The notes under the pieces: generated by a model
What the model was told of the DNA's origin: nothing
What the model saw: the letters and a program-made list of their open reading frames with translations, nothing else
Database searches by the model: none
NCBI GenBank assembly: GCA_025716855.1
Contig: JAIXMQ010000017.1
Span: forward strand, 434,001-498,000
Reading direction: 5' to 3'
Origin: Pilaira anomala
Lineage: Eukaryota > Mucoromycota > Mucoromycetes > Mucorales > Mucoraceae
DNA length: 64,000 nucleotides
In this document: positions 1-15,722 of the stretch, one piece after another
Layout: the number at the start of each line of letters is the position of its first letter
How positions within the stretch are numbered: the first letter of the stretch is position 1
Made by a program: the position numbers and the translations under genes

Positions 1-384
1 GTGTAAACAGTAGAAGACAAAGTTTAGTGACAGAGAAGAAGTTTGAACATGGTTATGAACGATATATAGACTGGGTAAGATTAAATAAATTATGCATATT
101 TGATTTAATAACTCAAAAATAAAAAAAAGATTGATCGGTCTTTAAGTTGCTATGATACAGTAACAGTGGTTGGAATGGAAAATGCAATTGTTGATGTTGT
201 TTCCATAGTAACTATATTATATGATCGAAAGATAGCAGCGCATGACGGTAAGTACATAACTGAATAAATTTCATATTGAATTATGCTAACAAACTTTTTA
301 AAAGAGATAGAAACATTTACAATGAATCCAGGAAATGGTAAAATGAAGAGTTGCATTCAAGTGAAGCTGCACCCATTTTTTTAA
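1..384 (+). CDS. Alba-like small protein, 5' end outside window (partial)
   Basis: This is the 3' part of a spliced gene that begins left of the window. Three exons can be read in one frame: 3-74, 130-247 and 305-384, with GT-AG introns at 75-129 and 248-304. The C-terminal peptide contains TVTVVGMENAIVDVVSIVTI, then DEIETFTMN and a final IQVKLHPFF before TAA at 382-384. The beta-strand, 'G-x-x-x-AI' helix and later 'I-x-T' strand fit the Alba/Rpp20 (POP7) fold of small RNA-binding proteins, including RNase P/MRP subunits. The family call rests on pattern only and no residue is diagnostic. The opposite strand is also open over part of this stretch, but the spliced plus-strand reading has better splice sites and a more protein-like composition. 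Confidence 0.5.
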
Positions 385-641
385 AGTAACAGTGAGAAAC
401 GATTACCAATTTTGGCGTTAATAAAAAGGGGAGGATGACCCTACTCCTTAAATAAAGTTTTTAGGCCAAATAGAGTAAAATTATAAAAAACAAATGTTCA
501 TAACCTTTTTCTTCTCTCTTTTTTACCTTTTTAACTCCCCAAAATAAAATAAAATCGGGCTAACAATACACAGGTAATTAAAATTAAATCTTTTCCCTTT
601 CTCTCTCTCTCTCTCTCTTTCAAAATAATAAAAATAAAAAA

Positions 642-4211
<3,570 letters not shown>

Positions 4212-4401
4212 CTTTTAGTCATATTTGACTTATATACTTGCATATAAAATAGCGTAATAGTGTACCTCTGGTCGTAGCTTAATATATGCATTCATTGCTT
4301 CTTTGACATAAAAAAGTAGTAAATTAAATAAAAGCTAGGTTATGTTTTAAGTGTATATATTTTAGGACCTTTGAATTTAGTATATTATTATTCTATTATA
4401 T

Positions 4402-6846
4402 TTAATTTGCAGGTGTATTACGTCTCTTCAGGAAATCTAAAATGGCACAGGTTCCTTGTTCTACGATTGCAGGACGAGGCACTCTGAATCTATAAATGGA
4501 AAAGATTAACATATGTTATAACTTTGTGAATTTAATAAAAATAAATGGGTGTATACCTATTTCCATATACTATTAATTCCTTCAAGCTTTCAATATTCGA
4601 TAATCCAGGAGGTAAATAACCAATATCATTATTACTTAAATCCAAAATCTCTAATCCTTGTCCAAAGCTTGTGTCAGAAATGTTATCTAGCTTGTTAGAG
4701 CTGAGTGATAGGATCTTGAGTGATGGTAATACAGCAGGAAGATTTTCAGGTAAAGATGTCAAAGCGTTATGGTTTAAAGTCAGTTCCTCTACTTTGGGAA
4801 ATGAAATGGTACTTCCAGTAATTTGCAATGACTTGATACGATTATTGTTTAATTTCAAAGTCTTGAGTGCAGTGAACACAACACCTTCCAATGTGAAATC
4901 AAAACTTGTCATCTTGTTATGTTCCAAGTTAAGTTGAACAATAAAGTTAGAAATAAGTCTTGTTTTCATAGGAAATGAAGTAAACTCATTGTTATCTATA
5001 TTTAAATGTAAGAATAAGCTGCTTAATAATGAAAAAAAAAAGACCTACTTAATAAAATGATTGCTGGAATATCTTCAGTGAATTTCATAGATTCGGTCGT
5101 CAGTTCTGTCAATTGTTTTTTAGATAAATCAAGTCGTTTAGTCAAATTTACTTTTTGAGTAAAATTGACACCTAAAGATTCTGTTTCTTCATCTTGTTCA
5201 TTTAAAACATCGTTTTCTTCTGTAGAGGCTTCTTCGTTTTGTAAGTTGTAATTGCTACGTAGCGACTCAATTAATTGGGTTTGACTCATAGATGAAAATG
5301 TACGCATTGGGTTTCCTTCACACTGAATCGTAGTTAATTCGGCAAGTTTACCTAATTCATAAGGTAATGCATGCAAATGATTACTCCTTACATCCAAACG
5401 CTTCAAATGAACTAAACCTGTTACGGATGCAGGGATATCTTGAAGTTGATTGGAAGAAATATCGAGTGTTTGAATATTAGGTGTGCCATGAAGGCCAACT
5501 AAGCCTTCTTCTGTAAGCTTATTATTCAATAATGATAACTCTATCAAGTTTGGCATAGATACAATCACCTTCGTATCTTTATTAATACCAGTTATATTAT
5601 TGTTTGAGGCATCCAAACGAACAAGAGCAGGATAAATAGCCTCTTTTTCTATAAGCATATAGGATTAGTAAAGATGTTTCGTTAGAATAAGTGTTTTATG
5701 AGGGGAAAAAATTACCTGCTGAAAATACAAATTTTAACTTGTTTTGATTAACCAATAACTCTTGTAATTTTGTCCAACTTGTCAAACTAGGAGGTAACTC
5801 AGTAATTTGATTATAACCAAGGTTTAACTTTCTTAAACAGATAAGGTCTTGATTGATGTTTTCATCCAAGGTAATTGAACTAATTTCATTATGGCTAAGA
5901 TCCAGTTGTTCAATAGAGTTATCACCAAGTACAACTTTTTTAATTTGGTTATGTGATAAATCAAGTTCTTTCAACTGTTTAAGTTCAAAGAATACATTTG
6001 GAATACTCTCAAATTTGTTGTAAGGCATAAGAATTGATGTCAAATTTCTTAATAACTTGATCGTATCGGGAACAGAAGTTAATTTGTTATCGCGAAACTA
6101 TATTAAACGTATAAGCTTTGATTCTAATATAACACATGTTAAAAATCCTCCTTCACTCACTTACATCAATCTGTTTTAAAGCACCAAATTCCTCTCCGAG
6201 TCTTGAATCAATTTCAGTAATTTCGTTATCTCCTGCAATAAGCTTTGTCAACTCTACTGCATCGTACCATGCACCACCATCCGAAGTGAAGTCCACAACA
6301 ACAGAATTTGGATCTACATGATACCTACAAATGTTCTATTTATCAGTATTGACTCTACCAAAGATAAATAAACACATACATATCCAAAACTTCTTTGGGG
6401 ATACTTTTTAATCCTCTGCTAGAAATGTTTAATTTCCCTTGAGCTTTTGCTTGTTTAATGACTATTTGAATACTTCTGTGTTGTGTAACTACTGGTTCCT
6501 TTTGACTAGATCCATTACCATATCTTTGAGCACCCGTCATAAACTGTCCAGTTTTCTTGATAGGTTCTTCTGCAGCAGGTCCGCTTGGTTTCTTGGCTAA
6601 TCTTGCTCTTTGTTGTGCCATGAAAGCCTTGACACCATCTGTAGGCCCGACATCACCTGCAATAGAAGGTACTGACTTTGGTTTAGCGGTATTAACAGAA
6701 GTTCGGGAAACGGATCTTCTAGGTGGCTCTTCCGGCTCAGAAGTTGTGGTTGGACCTGAGGTAGATGCTTGTTGCTTTTGTAGTCTCAACATGGATGCCT
6801 TTGTAGGTCTCGGTTGAATAGACGGTTTTCTCGGATTACTAGCCAT
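4402..6846 (-). CDS. leucine-rich repeat protein, LRRC40-like
   Basis: The gene is on the minus strand and has several exons. The start chosen is MASNPRKPSIQP at 6846; an in-frame ATG 27 nt upstream adds MHSLFLKKN and looks like leader. The first 130 or so residues are Ser/Pro/Lys-rich and disordered. They are followed by about 20 LRRs (repeats of LxxLxLxxNxL, e.g. LKELDLSHNQI, LEILDLSNNDI). The C-terminus RVPRPAIVEQGTCAILDFLK resembles the end of LRRC40 proteins, where the last repeat leads into a GTxAIL.FL helix. The last exon is short and lies after an intron at about 4473-4545. LRRC40 has no assigned biochemical activity; a protein-interaction scaffold is the usual inference. The 3' end converges on the dipeptidyl peptidase gene (190 bp between stops). 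The 5' end diverges from the CREG-like gene. Confidence 0.85.
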
Positions 6847-7244
6847 GTTTTTTTTTAAAAAAAGGGAATGCAAAGAAAAGATATAACTATAAAATCACGA
6901 GATTTAAAAAAGAGCAAGTTATTTTAAGGTCCCGTAACAAAAGTAACTTTAAACAGGCTTAAAAAAAATAACAGTCGTTATTAAGAACATGTTTTTAAGG
7001 TTAAACATACTAACTTAAGTGATATTTAATAAAAAACCAGAATGAAGGAATTACATACACCTTATATCATTATAAAAAAAAAAGAAAACAATTGTAAAAT
7101 AAATCATTTATGACTGATCGTATCACTCTAAAAGATGGTTGCGTTTTTAACGCTTTAAAAAATTAACAGTCATCGATTATCATCTGTCCTATTTTCTTAT
7201 CAGATTTGTTCACACGTCCTTTTTTCTCTCTTTTCTTTAAAACA
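6847..7244. other. divergent intergenic region between LRRC40-like and CREG-like genes
   Basis: About 400 bp of AT-rich DNA with several A-runs lies between two genes transcribed away from each other, so it must carry both promoters. I see no clear consensus TATA box for either and no further ORF. Confidence 0.5.
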
Positions 7245-8111
7245 ATGGTATTTTACGTTTTTATATTATTTACTTTAATTGCAGTTACCGTTCAAGGACA
7301 GCCTGTCAATTCTTTACAGTCTGTTCAAGTAGCTGCACAACTGGCTCGAAGAATAGTATCTGATGCAGGTACACACGATATGCATATATATTTCCTAAGT
7401 AAATATTTACCGATATCTTTCACTTTTGTTTTTTTTAAGGTCGTGGTACTATATTAACTTTGATGCATGGAACTGAATTCGATGGTTTTCCATTTGGTAT
7501 TATGGAATATTACAGTGATAAGTGTAACGATAATGGTAATTTATTGCTATTCATGTCAGACTTGCAGGTAAAAAAAATAAAATAAAAAATGTTTAGGCAT
7601 GAACATTACTTAAAAAAAAACAAATAGTTGAGTGCCAAAAATATGCATGGAAACTCAAAAAAGATTGGCTTCACAATCAATGCTTTGAAGGATTATAATC
7701 CTTCATATGGAAATCATTCTACACCAGTTCAGCAACCTAGGTTTACTCTTTTCGGTAACATTAAAAGTGTACCAGAATCTAAGGTAAGATACATGATTAT
7801 AAAAATATACGAGAATAAATTCATAATGACTATGACATATTTGTGTAGTCTGAAGAATCCATGAAATGCTTCGTTCAAACTCATCCTGAAGCTAAACCAT
7901 GGTAGGTATTTTTTTTTATTAGCTGAATTTTGATGTAAACATGCTAACTCCAGGCGATAGGAATTCTTTTCATGATTTTCATTTTTATGAGTTCCAAGTA
8001 CAGAACATGTATTACGTAGGAGGGTTCGGTGGTATCAATTATATTGGTTGGATACCTGCACACATATATCGTAATGCTCATCCACATAAATTGCTCATTC
8101 AAGATAATTAA
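7245..8111 (+). CDS. secreted CREG-like protein (FMN-binding split-barrel fold)
   Basis: A signal peptide (VFYVFILFTLIAVTVQGQP) is followed by an N-terminal helix (LQSVQVAAQLARRIV) and a split-barrel domain. Family hallmarks are GRGTILTLM, FPFGIMEYYSD, the central PRFTLFGNI strand, HPEAKPW, and a C-terminal MYYVGGFGGINYIGWIP that matches the fungal/plant branch of the CREG family (pyridoxamine-5'-phosphate-oxidase-like). Animal CREG1 is a secreted, endolysosomal glycoprotein without oxidase activity; the fungal role is unknown. There are five exons. The last acceptor must be the AG at about 7969-7970, ten bases after a first CAG, because using the first AG gives an immediate stop. The start is MVFYVF at 7245; an in-frame ATG at 7206 would extend the leader by 13 residues. 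Confidence 0.85.
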
Positions 8112-9846
8112 TAAATATTGTCAAAAACTTCGTTTATTTTTACTTGTCGCTTAGTAATTAAAAAATTTCTTAGCATTTTTATTTTCTTGATTTGACGTTT
8201 AAGGGCCAACCAAATACATGATGAATAACATTTAAAACAAACTAGTATTTTATGAGGCGCATAAAATAGCAAGACTCTTTTGAGCATTAACTGTATAAAT
8301 ATTATACCAAAGTCTAATAGTTAAACTCCAAGGTCATATGTTCACTTTCATCAGTTAACTACTTGCTGAATTATTAAAGTTACACTTAACAAAGTCTTTT
8401 GCTAAGCTCAAGCTATGTATGTACATACATAGATTTTTACAATATTTATATGTCACTCTATTACATCTATACTTATATGTTATGTTTTTTTTTGTTAATA
8501 TGTATATTTCAATAAGTCACAATCTTACTAAACTGAGAAAAAATGGGTTTGTTACTGCATGAGATATAAGAGAGAAAAGCATCGAAACATAAACAAAATA
8601 AAGAAAAACAGTAACTAGCATAAAATAAACATATGACCAAACATAAAAAAAAAGTCATTTTTTACTTGCTTGATAAGAGGAAGTGAAAATTGATGTGATA
8701 TAAAATGAATTTTTTCGATCTTGATACAATTACAGAGTATTTAATGTATAACTGAAATTTATTTTCTCTTTATCTGAAAAAAACAGCACGTACCGAAAAT
8801 CAGTTAGTTATGTAGCTGATTCCATCTTTAACCCCTGCATTATTTAAGCCGGTACTTATATTGTCTTCATCATTTACTTTTTGTCATTTTGATATATATT
8901 TATCACATAAACTTATTAGTATTTATATGATATTCAAATATGCTTTAACAAAAAATGTATTTGTAAGTATTTTTGGATAACGCTGCAAGCTTTTTAAGCT
9001 TAAATTTTTACATAATGATTGAATATACGGTAGTATATAGGTAAATAAAAAAATAAAGCCATATCCGTGAACCCTTTTTTTATTATTATTAAACATTTGG
9101 CCAGTTTGTTCAAATTAAGGTTCAATAATGTGCAACTAAGAAGAGCACTCATTTAAACAAGTCATCAACATAAACTAAAAGGAGAAAGCATAAATGGAAT
9201 TATATTAATGTTTTTTATTTTTCTTATATTATTACTGTATTAATTTATGAATGATTAAAAAAGGGCAATGGTATAATAATAAATATAAAAATTTAAACTG
9301 GTTGAGAAGTAGCGAACTGACAGTTTCTTAATATTAACTTGTTTGTTTCTATTTGTTCTGTGTATTTTTAATGGTATTTTAGCTTTTGAACATAAAATAA
9401 TGACTTTTTTTATTTTTTATTTTTTTATTTTTTTTTTATTTTTACCTGAAGTCCAATATCCATTGTTTGTTGGTCTATTATTATTGTTCAAAAGGATAGT
9501 AGGTAATGATACTGTATTGGGTTTTTTATTGTGCTTTCCTATGACAAAGAATGAAAGTTAATATTTTTCGAAACTAATTTTAATTAACACCTTTTTGTCT
9601 TATTATTACTTTTGCTACTAGTTGATCTAATTACTTTCAGTTATTACTTCTTTCTTATATTAATGTATGTATATTTAAAGAGTATTAACTCACCTTTTTC
9701 TCTTCTTTTTTTGAGTAATGTCTTTTGTTCTTTCGATATTATTATTTAATTTCAACCTGATTCTTAAAATTGGCAACTTGCTATTAGTTTGTGTAGTCAT
9801 AGTAAATAAGTGAGTGTGTATAAAAATCTATAAAAAATCAAAGAGG

Positions 9847-9932
<86 letters not shown>

Positions 9933-10031
9933 AAAAAGAAAGACTAAATATATATCAGTTAAAGATCTCCTTAATTTTATTATTAAAAAAAAATACAATT
10001 AAAATTTAAATAATGTCCAGAAAATCATTAT
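8112..10031. other. gene-free AT-rich intergenic stretch
   Basis: About 1.9 kb lies between the 3' ends of the CREG-like and ALG3 genes. It is strongly AT-rich with homopolymers and a long GA microsatellite near its right end. Short open frames (for example 9343-9561) are hydrophobic and low in complexity, without introns or recognisable motifs, and I do not call them genes. Confidence 0.6.
9851..9929. repeat. (GA)n microsatellite
   Basis: This is an almost perfect GA dinucleotide tract of about 39 units, the longest simple repeat of this kind in the window. It lies downstream of the ALG3 stop in intergenic DNA. Confidence 0.97.
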
Positions 10032-11595
10032 TTATAATAAATGTTTAGTAAATTTATAGTTAGGTGCAGGTGCGTTACCAAAAACACCTAACAAAATCAT
10101 CAAATGACAAGCAGCTAAAGTCCAAGAACTACTAGAAGTAGAAGGGAAAGTTAACCAACAGCCTTCGATTGTAATAAAAATTAAGATTCTTGAAGTTGAT
10201 AAAAATCCTTTTTGTGTCGTAGTCCAGGTACATTGCCATAGCAAGTAAGGAAGGGTTTGGAAATACCATGAATAAAATTGATAATGAAGTGATCTTGCAA
10301 AGAAAATACCAATAAAATTGCTTGTAAACATCATCAAAACAATATCTAAATATAAATTTTTCCATACTAAGTATCATATCACACCTTATATAAAGTCATA
10401 TTTTAATCTTACCATCGCTTGATACTGAAATTCTATTATGACGAGAAAATCCTTGTTTAAAAACATGTAATAATCCTCCCTTACTATAAAAATATAAGTA
10501 TTGATATACACAATGAGACTTATATTACTCAACTTACGTTTCACACCAAACATATACCATATACATTAATAATGTTAAAGCATGTCCACATAATAATTGT
10601 TTAGCAAACCAACTTGAAAGAAACGTTTCTTCTTCCATCATTCTCCAGTTTACTGTCCAAGTATAGTCAAATACTCGATTAAATTCAAATGCTTTCTGCA
10701 AGTAACTTTGAGGGAAAGTAGATAAGAATGGATAACCCAAGATGCCTTGAATAACAATCATTAATCCTAATTGCATGCATGTCTTGTATGCACCTACCAC
10801 TTGCCACAAGATAACTCCAAAAGCAGGAAAGAATAATAAAACGTTCATTTTAATAGACAAAGCTATACTAAACAGAATACTCGATAATGTCCAACGTTTA
10901 TAAGTCATTGCCAGGATACATCCATACATAAATATCATAGCAACTGGGTCATTAAAACAACGCAATACAAAGATTGAATGAAATCGTTTAGAGCATGACA
11001 ATAAAATAATCACATAAGGTGGTACTTTCTTTGATCGGTGGTAGATACTGCATACAATGAATTGACTAGCCAAGTAAAGTCCTTCAAAAAAGTATTGAGC
11101 TACACGAATATTTTTTCCTTTGTCTGTCAAATAATACAAGAAAGAATAGATATACACAAATCCTGCAGGGTAACTATTGAAGGAGTATGTTAGATTTCAA
11201 TTATTTTCAAATCAATTAAGAAAAATTTACACAAGTGGTCCAGTATCTCCCTTCAATTTCAAATAATCTCGTTCACCAGATATAAACCCTTCTACTTCTT
11301 GCATATAAGCAACCCAATCAATTTCTGTATCTAAATAAACGTGATAAATAAAAAAAATTGTCGTCTTCTTTAAAGCACCTACTTTACATGAAACTTTATG
11401 AATGATGATCGTATTAAATATAAATTCACCAATGAGCAATAATCCTGTTAAATACCAAAAGTATTCTGGATCACATAATATTGCACGCGGTAATTTGATA
11501 ATATCATTTACTGTTAAAGTCTTTCTCGGTTCATTTTCAACATTGCGTGAACGTGCTGCCTTTTTCTTCTTCTTTTGTGGGTTTACTTTCATCAT
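10032..11595 (-). CDS. ALG3: ALG3, dolichyl-P-Man:Man5GlcNAc2-PP-dolichol alpha-1,3-mannosyltransferase
   Basis: This multi-pass ER membrane enzyme adds the first luminal mannose, from dolichyl-phosphate-mannose, to the lipid-linked N-glycan precursor. The minus-strand protein starts with a basic cytosolic segment ([10 protein letters not shown]) and a first membrane helix. It continues with the luminal loop [14 protein letters not shown], then [16 protein letters not shown], which is strongly ALG3-like. Further family blocks are [47 protein letters not shown] and, in the last exon, [21 protein letters not shown] small internal exon at about 10412-10476 encodes [15 protein letters not shown]. 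Total length (about 430 residues) matches the family. The C-terminus is [12 protein letters not shown] codons at 11595 and 11592 are adjacent; I use the first. Confidence 0.93.
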
Positions 11596-11858
11596 TTTGA
11601 AGATGAATTAAAAAGAAAGCACAAGTTTTATTATTTTTTTAAAGTTTCAAATCCAGTTAAAGTATTTGGAAGATCACTTAAAAAATGTAATTAACAAAGT
11701 GATATTTTTCGTGTGTTCCCAACCTTTTAGAAGTTAATTTTTCATTACTATTATATGTCTATGACACTATAATTGTGGTTTATTTATTAGAAGAGGAAAA
11801 TGCAAAAAAAAACAAATGGTGGTGAATGGGAGGTGCTGTGAATTAAGTGTAATTAGAT

Positions 11859-13637
11859 TTAGATATCCAAAAGAAGTCTTCTGGGGTCTTCAACGAGTTC
11901 CTTGATTCTAACCAAGAATGTAACAGCTTCACGGCCATCGACGAGTCTGTGATCATAGGTAAGAGCAACGTACATCATAGGACGGATTTCAACCTAGTAA
12001 AAAACACTTAGTTATACTAATTTCAACACATTAAAAATTAAAACATACCTTTCCGTTGACAGCAATAGGTCTTTCCTTAATAGCGTGCATACCCAAAATA
12101 GCAGTTTGAGGTAAGTTAATGATGGGTGTACCCATCAAAGAACCAAAGACACCACCGTTAGAAATAGTGAAAGTTCCACCAGCCATATCTTCAATAGTAA
12201 TCTTGTTGTCACGAGCCTAATAATAACAATTATTTAACAACAATATTCACCTTTCTTTACATTTGTTCCAATAAATACCTTTTTACCAAGTTCGGCAATT
12301 GTTCTTTCAACATCAATGAGACCCATATCTTCAACGTTACGAAGGACGGGGGTAACTAAGCCCTTGGGGGTAGAAACAGCAACGCTCATATCAACAAAGT
12401 CGTGGTAAACAATTTCGTTACCATCGATGGAAGCATTAACAGCAGGGATTTCTTCTAAAGCAGTAGCAGCGGCCTTAACGAAAGCAGACATGAAACCAAA
12501 TTTGACACCATGCTTCTTAACAACAGCATCCTTATATTCAGAACGAAGGTTCATCAAGTTAGTCATATCAATTTCGTTGAAAGTAGTTAAAGAAGCAGCA
12601 GTATCTTGAGATTGCTTAAGACGTTCAGCAATTCTAAGACGCATACGGTTCATCTTTACACGGCTCTCACTACGGCTACCATAGGCCTTTTCTTGTTGTT
12701 GCTCAGAAGCAGCAGGAGCAGGAGCAGACTTTGATGATTCAACCTTCTTGGGTTCTTCCTTCTTAGGTTCTTCCTTCTTTACTTCTTCCTTTTTAGGTTC
12801 TTCCTTCTTTTCCTCAACAGGCTTTGATTCTTCCTTCTTAGCAGCAGGGGCAGAACCTAGAATCAGCAAAAAAAAATAAAAATAAAAATAAAAATAAAAA
12901 AATAAAGTTAGTAAATAAATATATTTTGTATCATATTTTTCTCACGAACCTTCTTTAGGAGCATCACCAAGTTCTAACTTGAAGAAATCGGCACCAACAG
13001 AAACATTATCTTCTTCTTGAGCATAAATTTCTACAATGGTACCTGATGCAGGAGAGTTGACAGTGACATCAATTTTATCGGTCTCAATAGTGGCAACCTC
13101 TTCATCTTGTTGAACAAAATCACCAACCTCTATTTGTTATTGCCCACTTTTGTTAATGCATTGTCCTATTAACGTCTTTTTTTATATGTATTTACTTACG
13201 TCTAACCCATTGCTTAAGAGTACCTTCAGAAATAGATTCGGCCATTTGAGGAACTTGGACAACCTTATCAGCTATTTATTGCTATTAGTATCTAATCTAA
13301 ACGTAATAGCACAATAACACAATAGCACAATAACACACACACTCACACACACACACACACATACACATATGCTTATACTTTACCATAAGTTCTAATTTGG
13401 TTCATGAAAACACCCTTTTGGAGCTTGTTGGATTGTCTGTAATTACAAGCAAGTTAAGCCTTGAGGAATTGAGCGTTTTTACTATGATATTTACCTGATA
13501 CGTTCAGAACCAACGGTATATAAAGATGCAGGAACTTGAACATGTAAGTTTCTAACGTGAGAGAGGTTGCGCAAAGCAGCAGTTGTAGAGAGACGAGAAA
13601 CTCTAAGTGCGAGAGGTGATACGCGAGAAAATTGCAT
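11859..13637 (-). CDS. KGD2: dihydrolipoyl succinyltransferase, E2 of 2-oxoglutarate dehydrogenase
   Basis: This is a mitochondrial TCA-cycle enzyme that transfers the succinyl group from lipoyl-E2 to CoA. The N-terminus ([18 protein letters not shown]) is an Arg/Ser-rich import presequence. One lipoyl domain follows, with the lipoylation site in ETDKIDV (about 13080). Next come a Lys/Glu/Pro linker ([15 protein letters not shown]) and the catalytic acyltransferase domain: [57 protein letters not shown] and the active-site [12 protein letters not shown], ending DPRRLLLDI. There is no peripheral E3-binding domain, as is usual for eukaryotic KGD2. It has at least six exons. An in-frame upstream ATG at 13676 gives a hydrophobic extension that would weaken the presequence, so I start at 13637. 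Confidence 0.95.
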
Positions 13638-15722
13638 TTTTATATTGTTTGAAATATAAAATAAGGTAATGAACAAAAGAAGAAGGGAGTAGGGAAAAAG
13701 TTAAATAGAAAATGTAATAAATTTTTTCTTTTTCAATATTAACCGGGTCACGGCGGAAGAGGAAACTTAAACTCGGGATATTATTTTAACGCGCTCAAAA
13801 GTTTTTTTATTAGTTCAAAAGTACTGGTTTGCTCAACGAATTGACTTCATCCGACGTTTCCCGTATTAACAGCTTAAACTTATTAAATTGATTTGCTTCT
13901 AATCCTTTCCTTGTTTCATTGTTATTTAAGCTATTCTTCAAGCAATTTGTTTTTCTTCTTCTTTAGCTGAACTTTACCCCTTGTCAAGGAAGTTAAAAAT
14001 CAAAGGGTAAAGAAAGGAAATGAAGGGCGGAATTTTATGAGGATCCGGCTGGACCCGTTTTGGACTATTATAAAAATAAAATGTGGGGAAAGGTATCACA
14101 ACTCTTTTTTACATTCAACAAGTAAACTTTAAAAAAAAATAACCCCAATATACTGTATATGAATGCGCTTCTTTGAATAACCATAACAACAGATAGCTGA
14201 AAAAACATAAAACAAATACCATGGAAACCAGGTACCTTATATCATTAGCAACAAAATTCTTTTTAACATAAAATATTTCTCTCAGCAAAGTGATTGTACT
14301 TCCTGTTCAACTCAGATATCAAAACTTCCCGATTTATCATTTATTTCTCTTCTTTCTTTCCTTTTTCTTTCTGTAATCAAAACAGTATTGATTACATTTA
14401 CCTTACATCTCGAGATAAACATGCTGGGTAACATAGAAACGGGATAAATATATGAATAAATACGTCATGTAAGTTATTCAAATTCAAAGATAATATGCAG
14501 AAGAATGTTCTAGCTGTATTGGGGTTTATTCGAGTATTACAAAAACCATCAGACCAAACTCAACAAAGAGGAAATATAACAGGGAAAATTGTTTTATTGG
14601 ACCAGTCAATAACATTTCTTCAATACGTACTGAGAATTTAGCTATCACGAGTTTGAATTAATATATAAAAAAAGGGCTTGTAAACATATGAGTTATACTT
14701 ACATTCTAATTTTCTTTAAAACACAATAACAGTACAGAAAAAGAGTACTCTTATTATTTTACCCATTAAATCTCAGACTACATTACATAAACTCTGTTGG
14801 AGATTAGTACAAAAGGAAAGATTTCCATCATGAATTGACTTTTTTTTTTTTGGGAATTTACAGGGCACCTTTTTCTCTCTCCGAATTGGGCGATCAGTGT
14901 TCACCCGCGTTTTCTTGGTATTCTACCACGACCAGTAAACGATGGTGGTACCTCCATCTCAATAATTGTTCAGTCGTACTAGATCTTTTACCAAACATTC
15001 TATTTCCAAATACAACCAAAAACATGTATTTTAATTAATTTTATTTCATCTAAAAAGAAAAAAAAAGACTCTTAAATTTTATATTAAAACGATTATCCAT
15101 GTATTAATCTACAACAACTTAACAAAAAGTCCTTTTTTTTTCTCTTTGTATTAGTTCGTTTCTCATGAAGAAATGAACTGCTCCTTTATTAAAGGTTACG
15201 ATTTATTTAATGATGGTGTAATACTCGCAACTCAAAAAGAGATTAACGGTTAAAACATGAGATCCAAAATTTTCTTCAGGGCAGAAAGCCGTATTTATAA
15301 TGCAAAAATACGACTAGTAGTAGGTCGCAAATGGTGTCCCACACACTTCAATATAGGTATGTCTCGGCCACGGCAGTCCCTGACTTCCCTTCGCGAGCTC
15401 TGTGATACATACCTTCCGATTTCCAGGATAAATATAGAAAAATACTGCAGGTAAATTGTACATAAACTTTCTTTCAAGCGTGAGAAGCTCTTTATATACT
15501 CCCAAAGGAGTGTTGTGATATATTCATTATAGATTAAGATAGCTTCTTTATGGATTAGACAAGATTAGAGTTTGTTTGAATCGAATTTCACTTCAGCAAG
15601 AAAAAGAGAGGTACTTCACCGGTCACAAGCGCGTCACTTTTTTTTCCCTGAAAAAAAAAAATCAAAAAATAAGGACGTGTTGAACCAAGTTGACACGAAC
15701 TTTAATAAACATATTATATACA
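13638..15722. other. gene-poor region between KGD2 and the WD40 gene
   Basis: About 2.1 kb holds the shared upstream DNA of two divergent genes. Most is AT-rich. Two patches have visibly higher GC (about 14860-14960 and 15270-15430) with short open frames on both strands, but none shows a protein motif. They may be transposon or LTR leftovers (see findings). Confidence 0.5.

Noticed and set aside
9343..9561. 72-codon plus-strand ORF in intergenic DNA
   Set aside because: Almost all Phe/Leu/Ile from T-runs; no intron structure, no motif and no good context.
14860..14960. Possible tRNA or small RNA in a GC-richer patch
   Set aside because: No GGTTCRA-type B box and no cloverleaf pairing that I could fold by eye.
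15257..15505. Overlapping ORFs on both strands as possible genes
   Set aside because: Three competing short frames, none with a recognised motif; better explained as a GC-raised relic or promoter patch.
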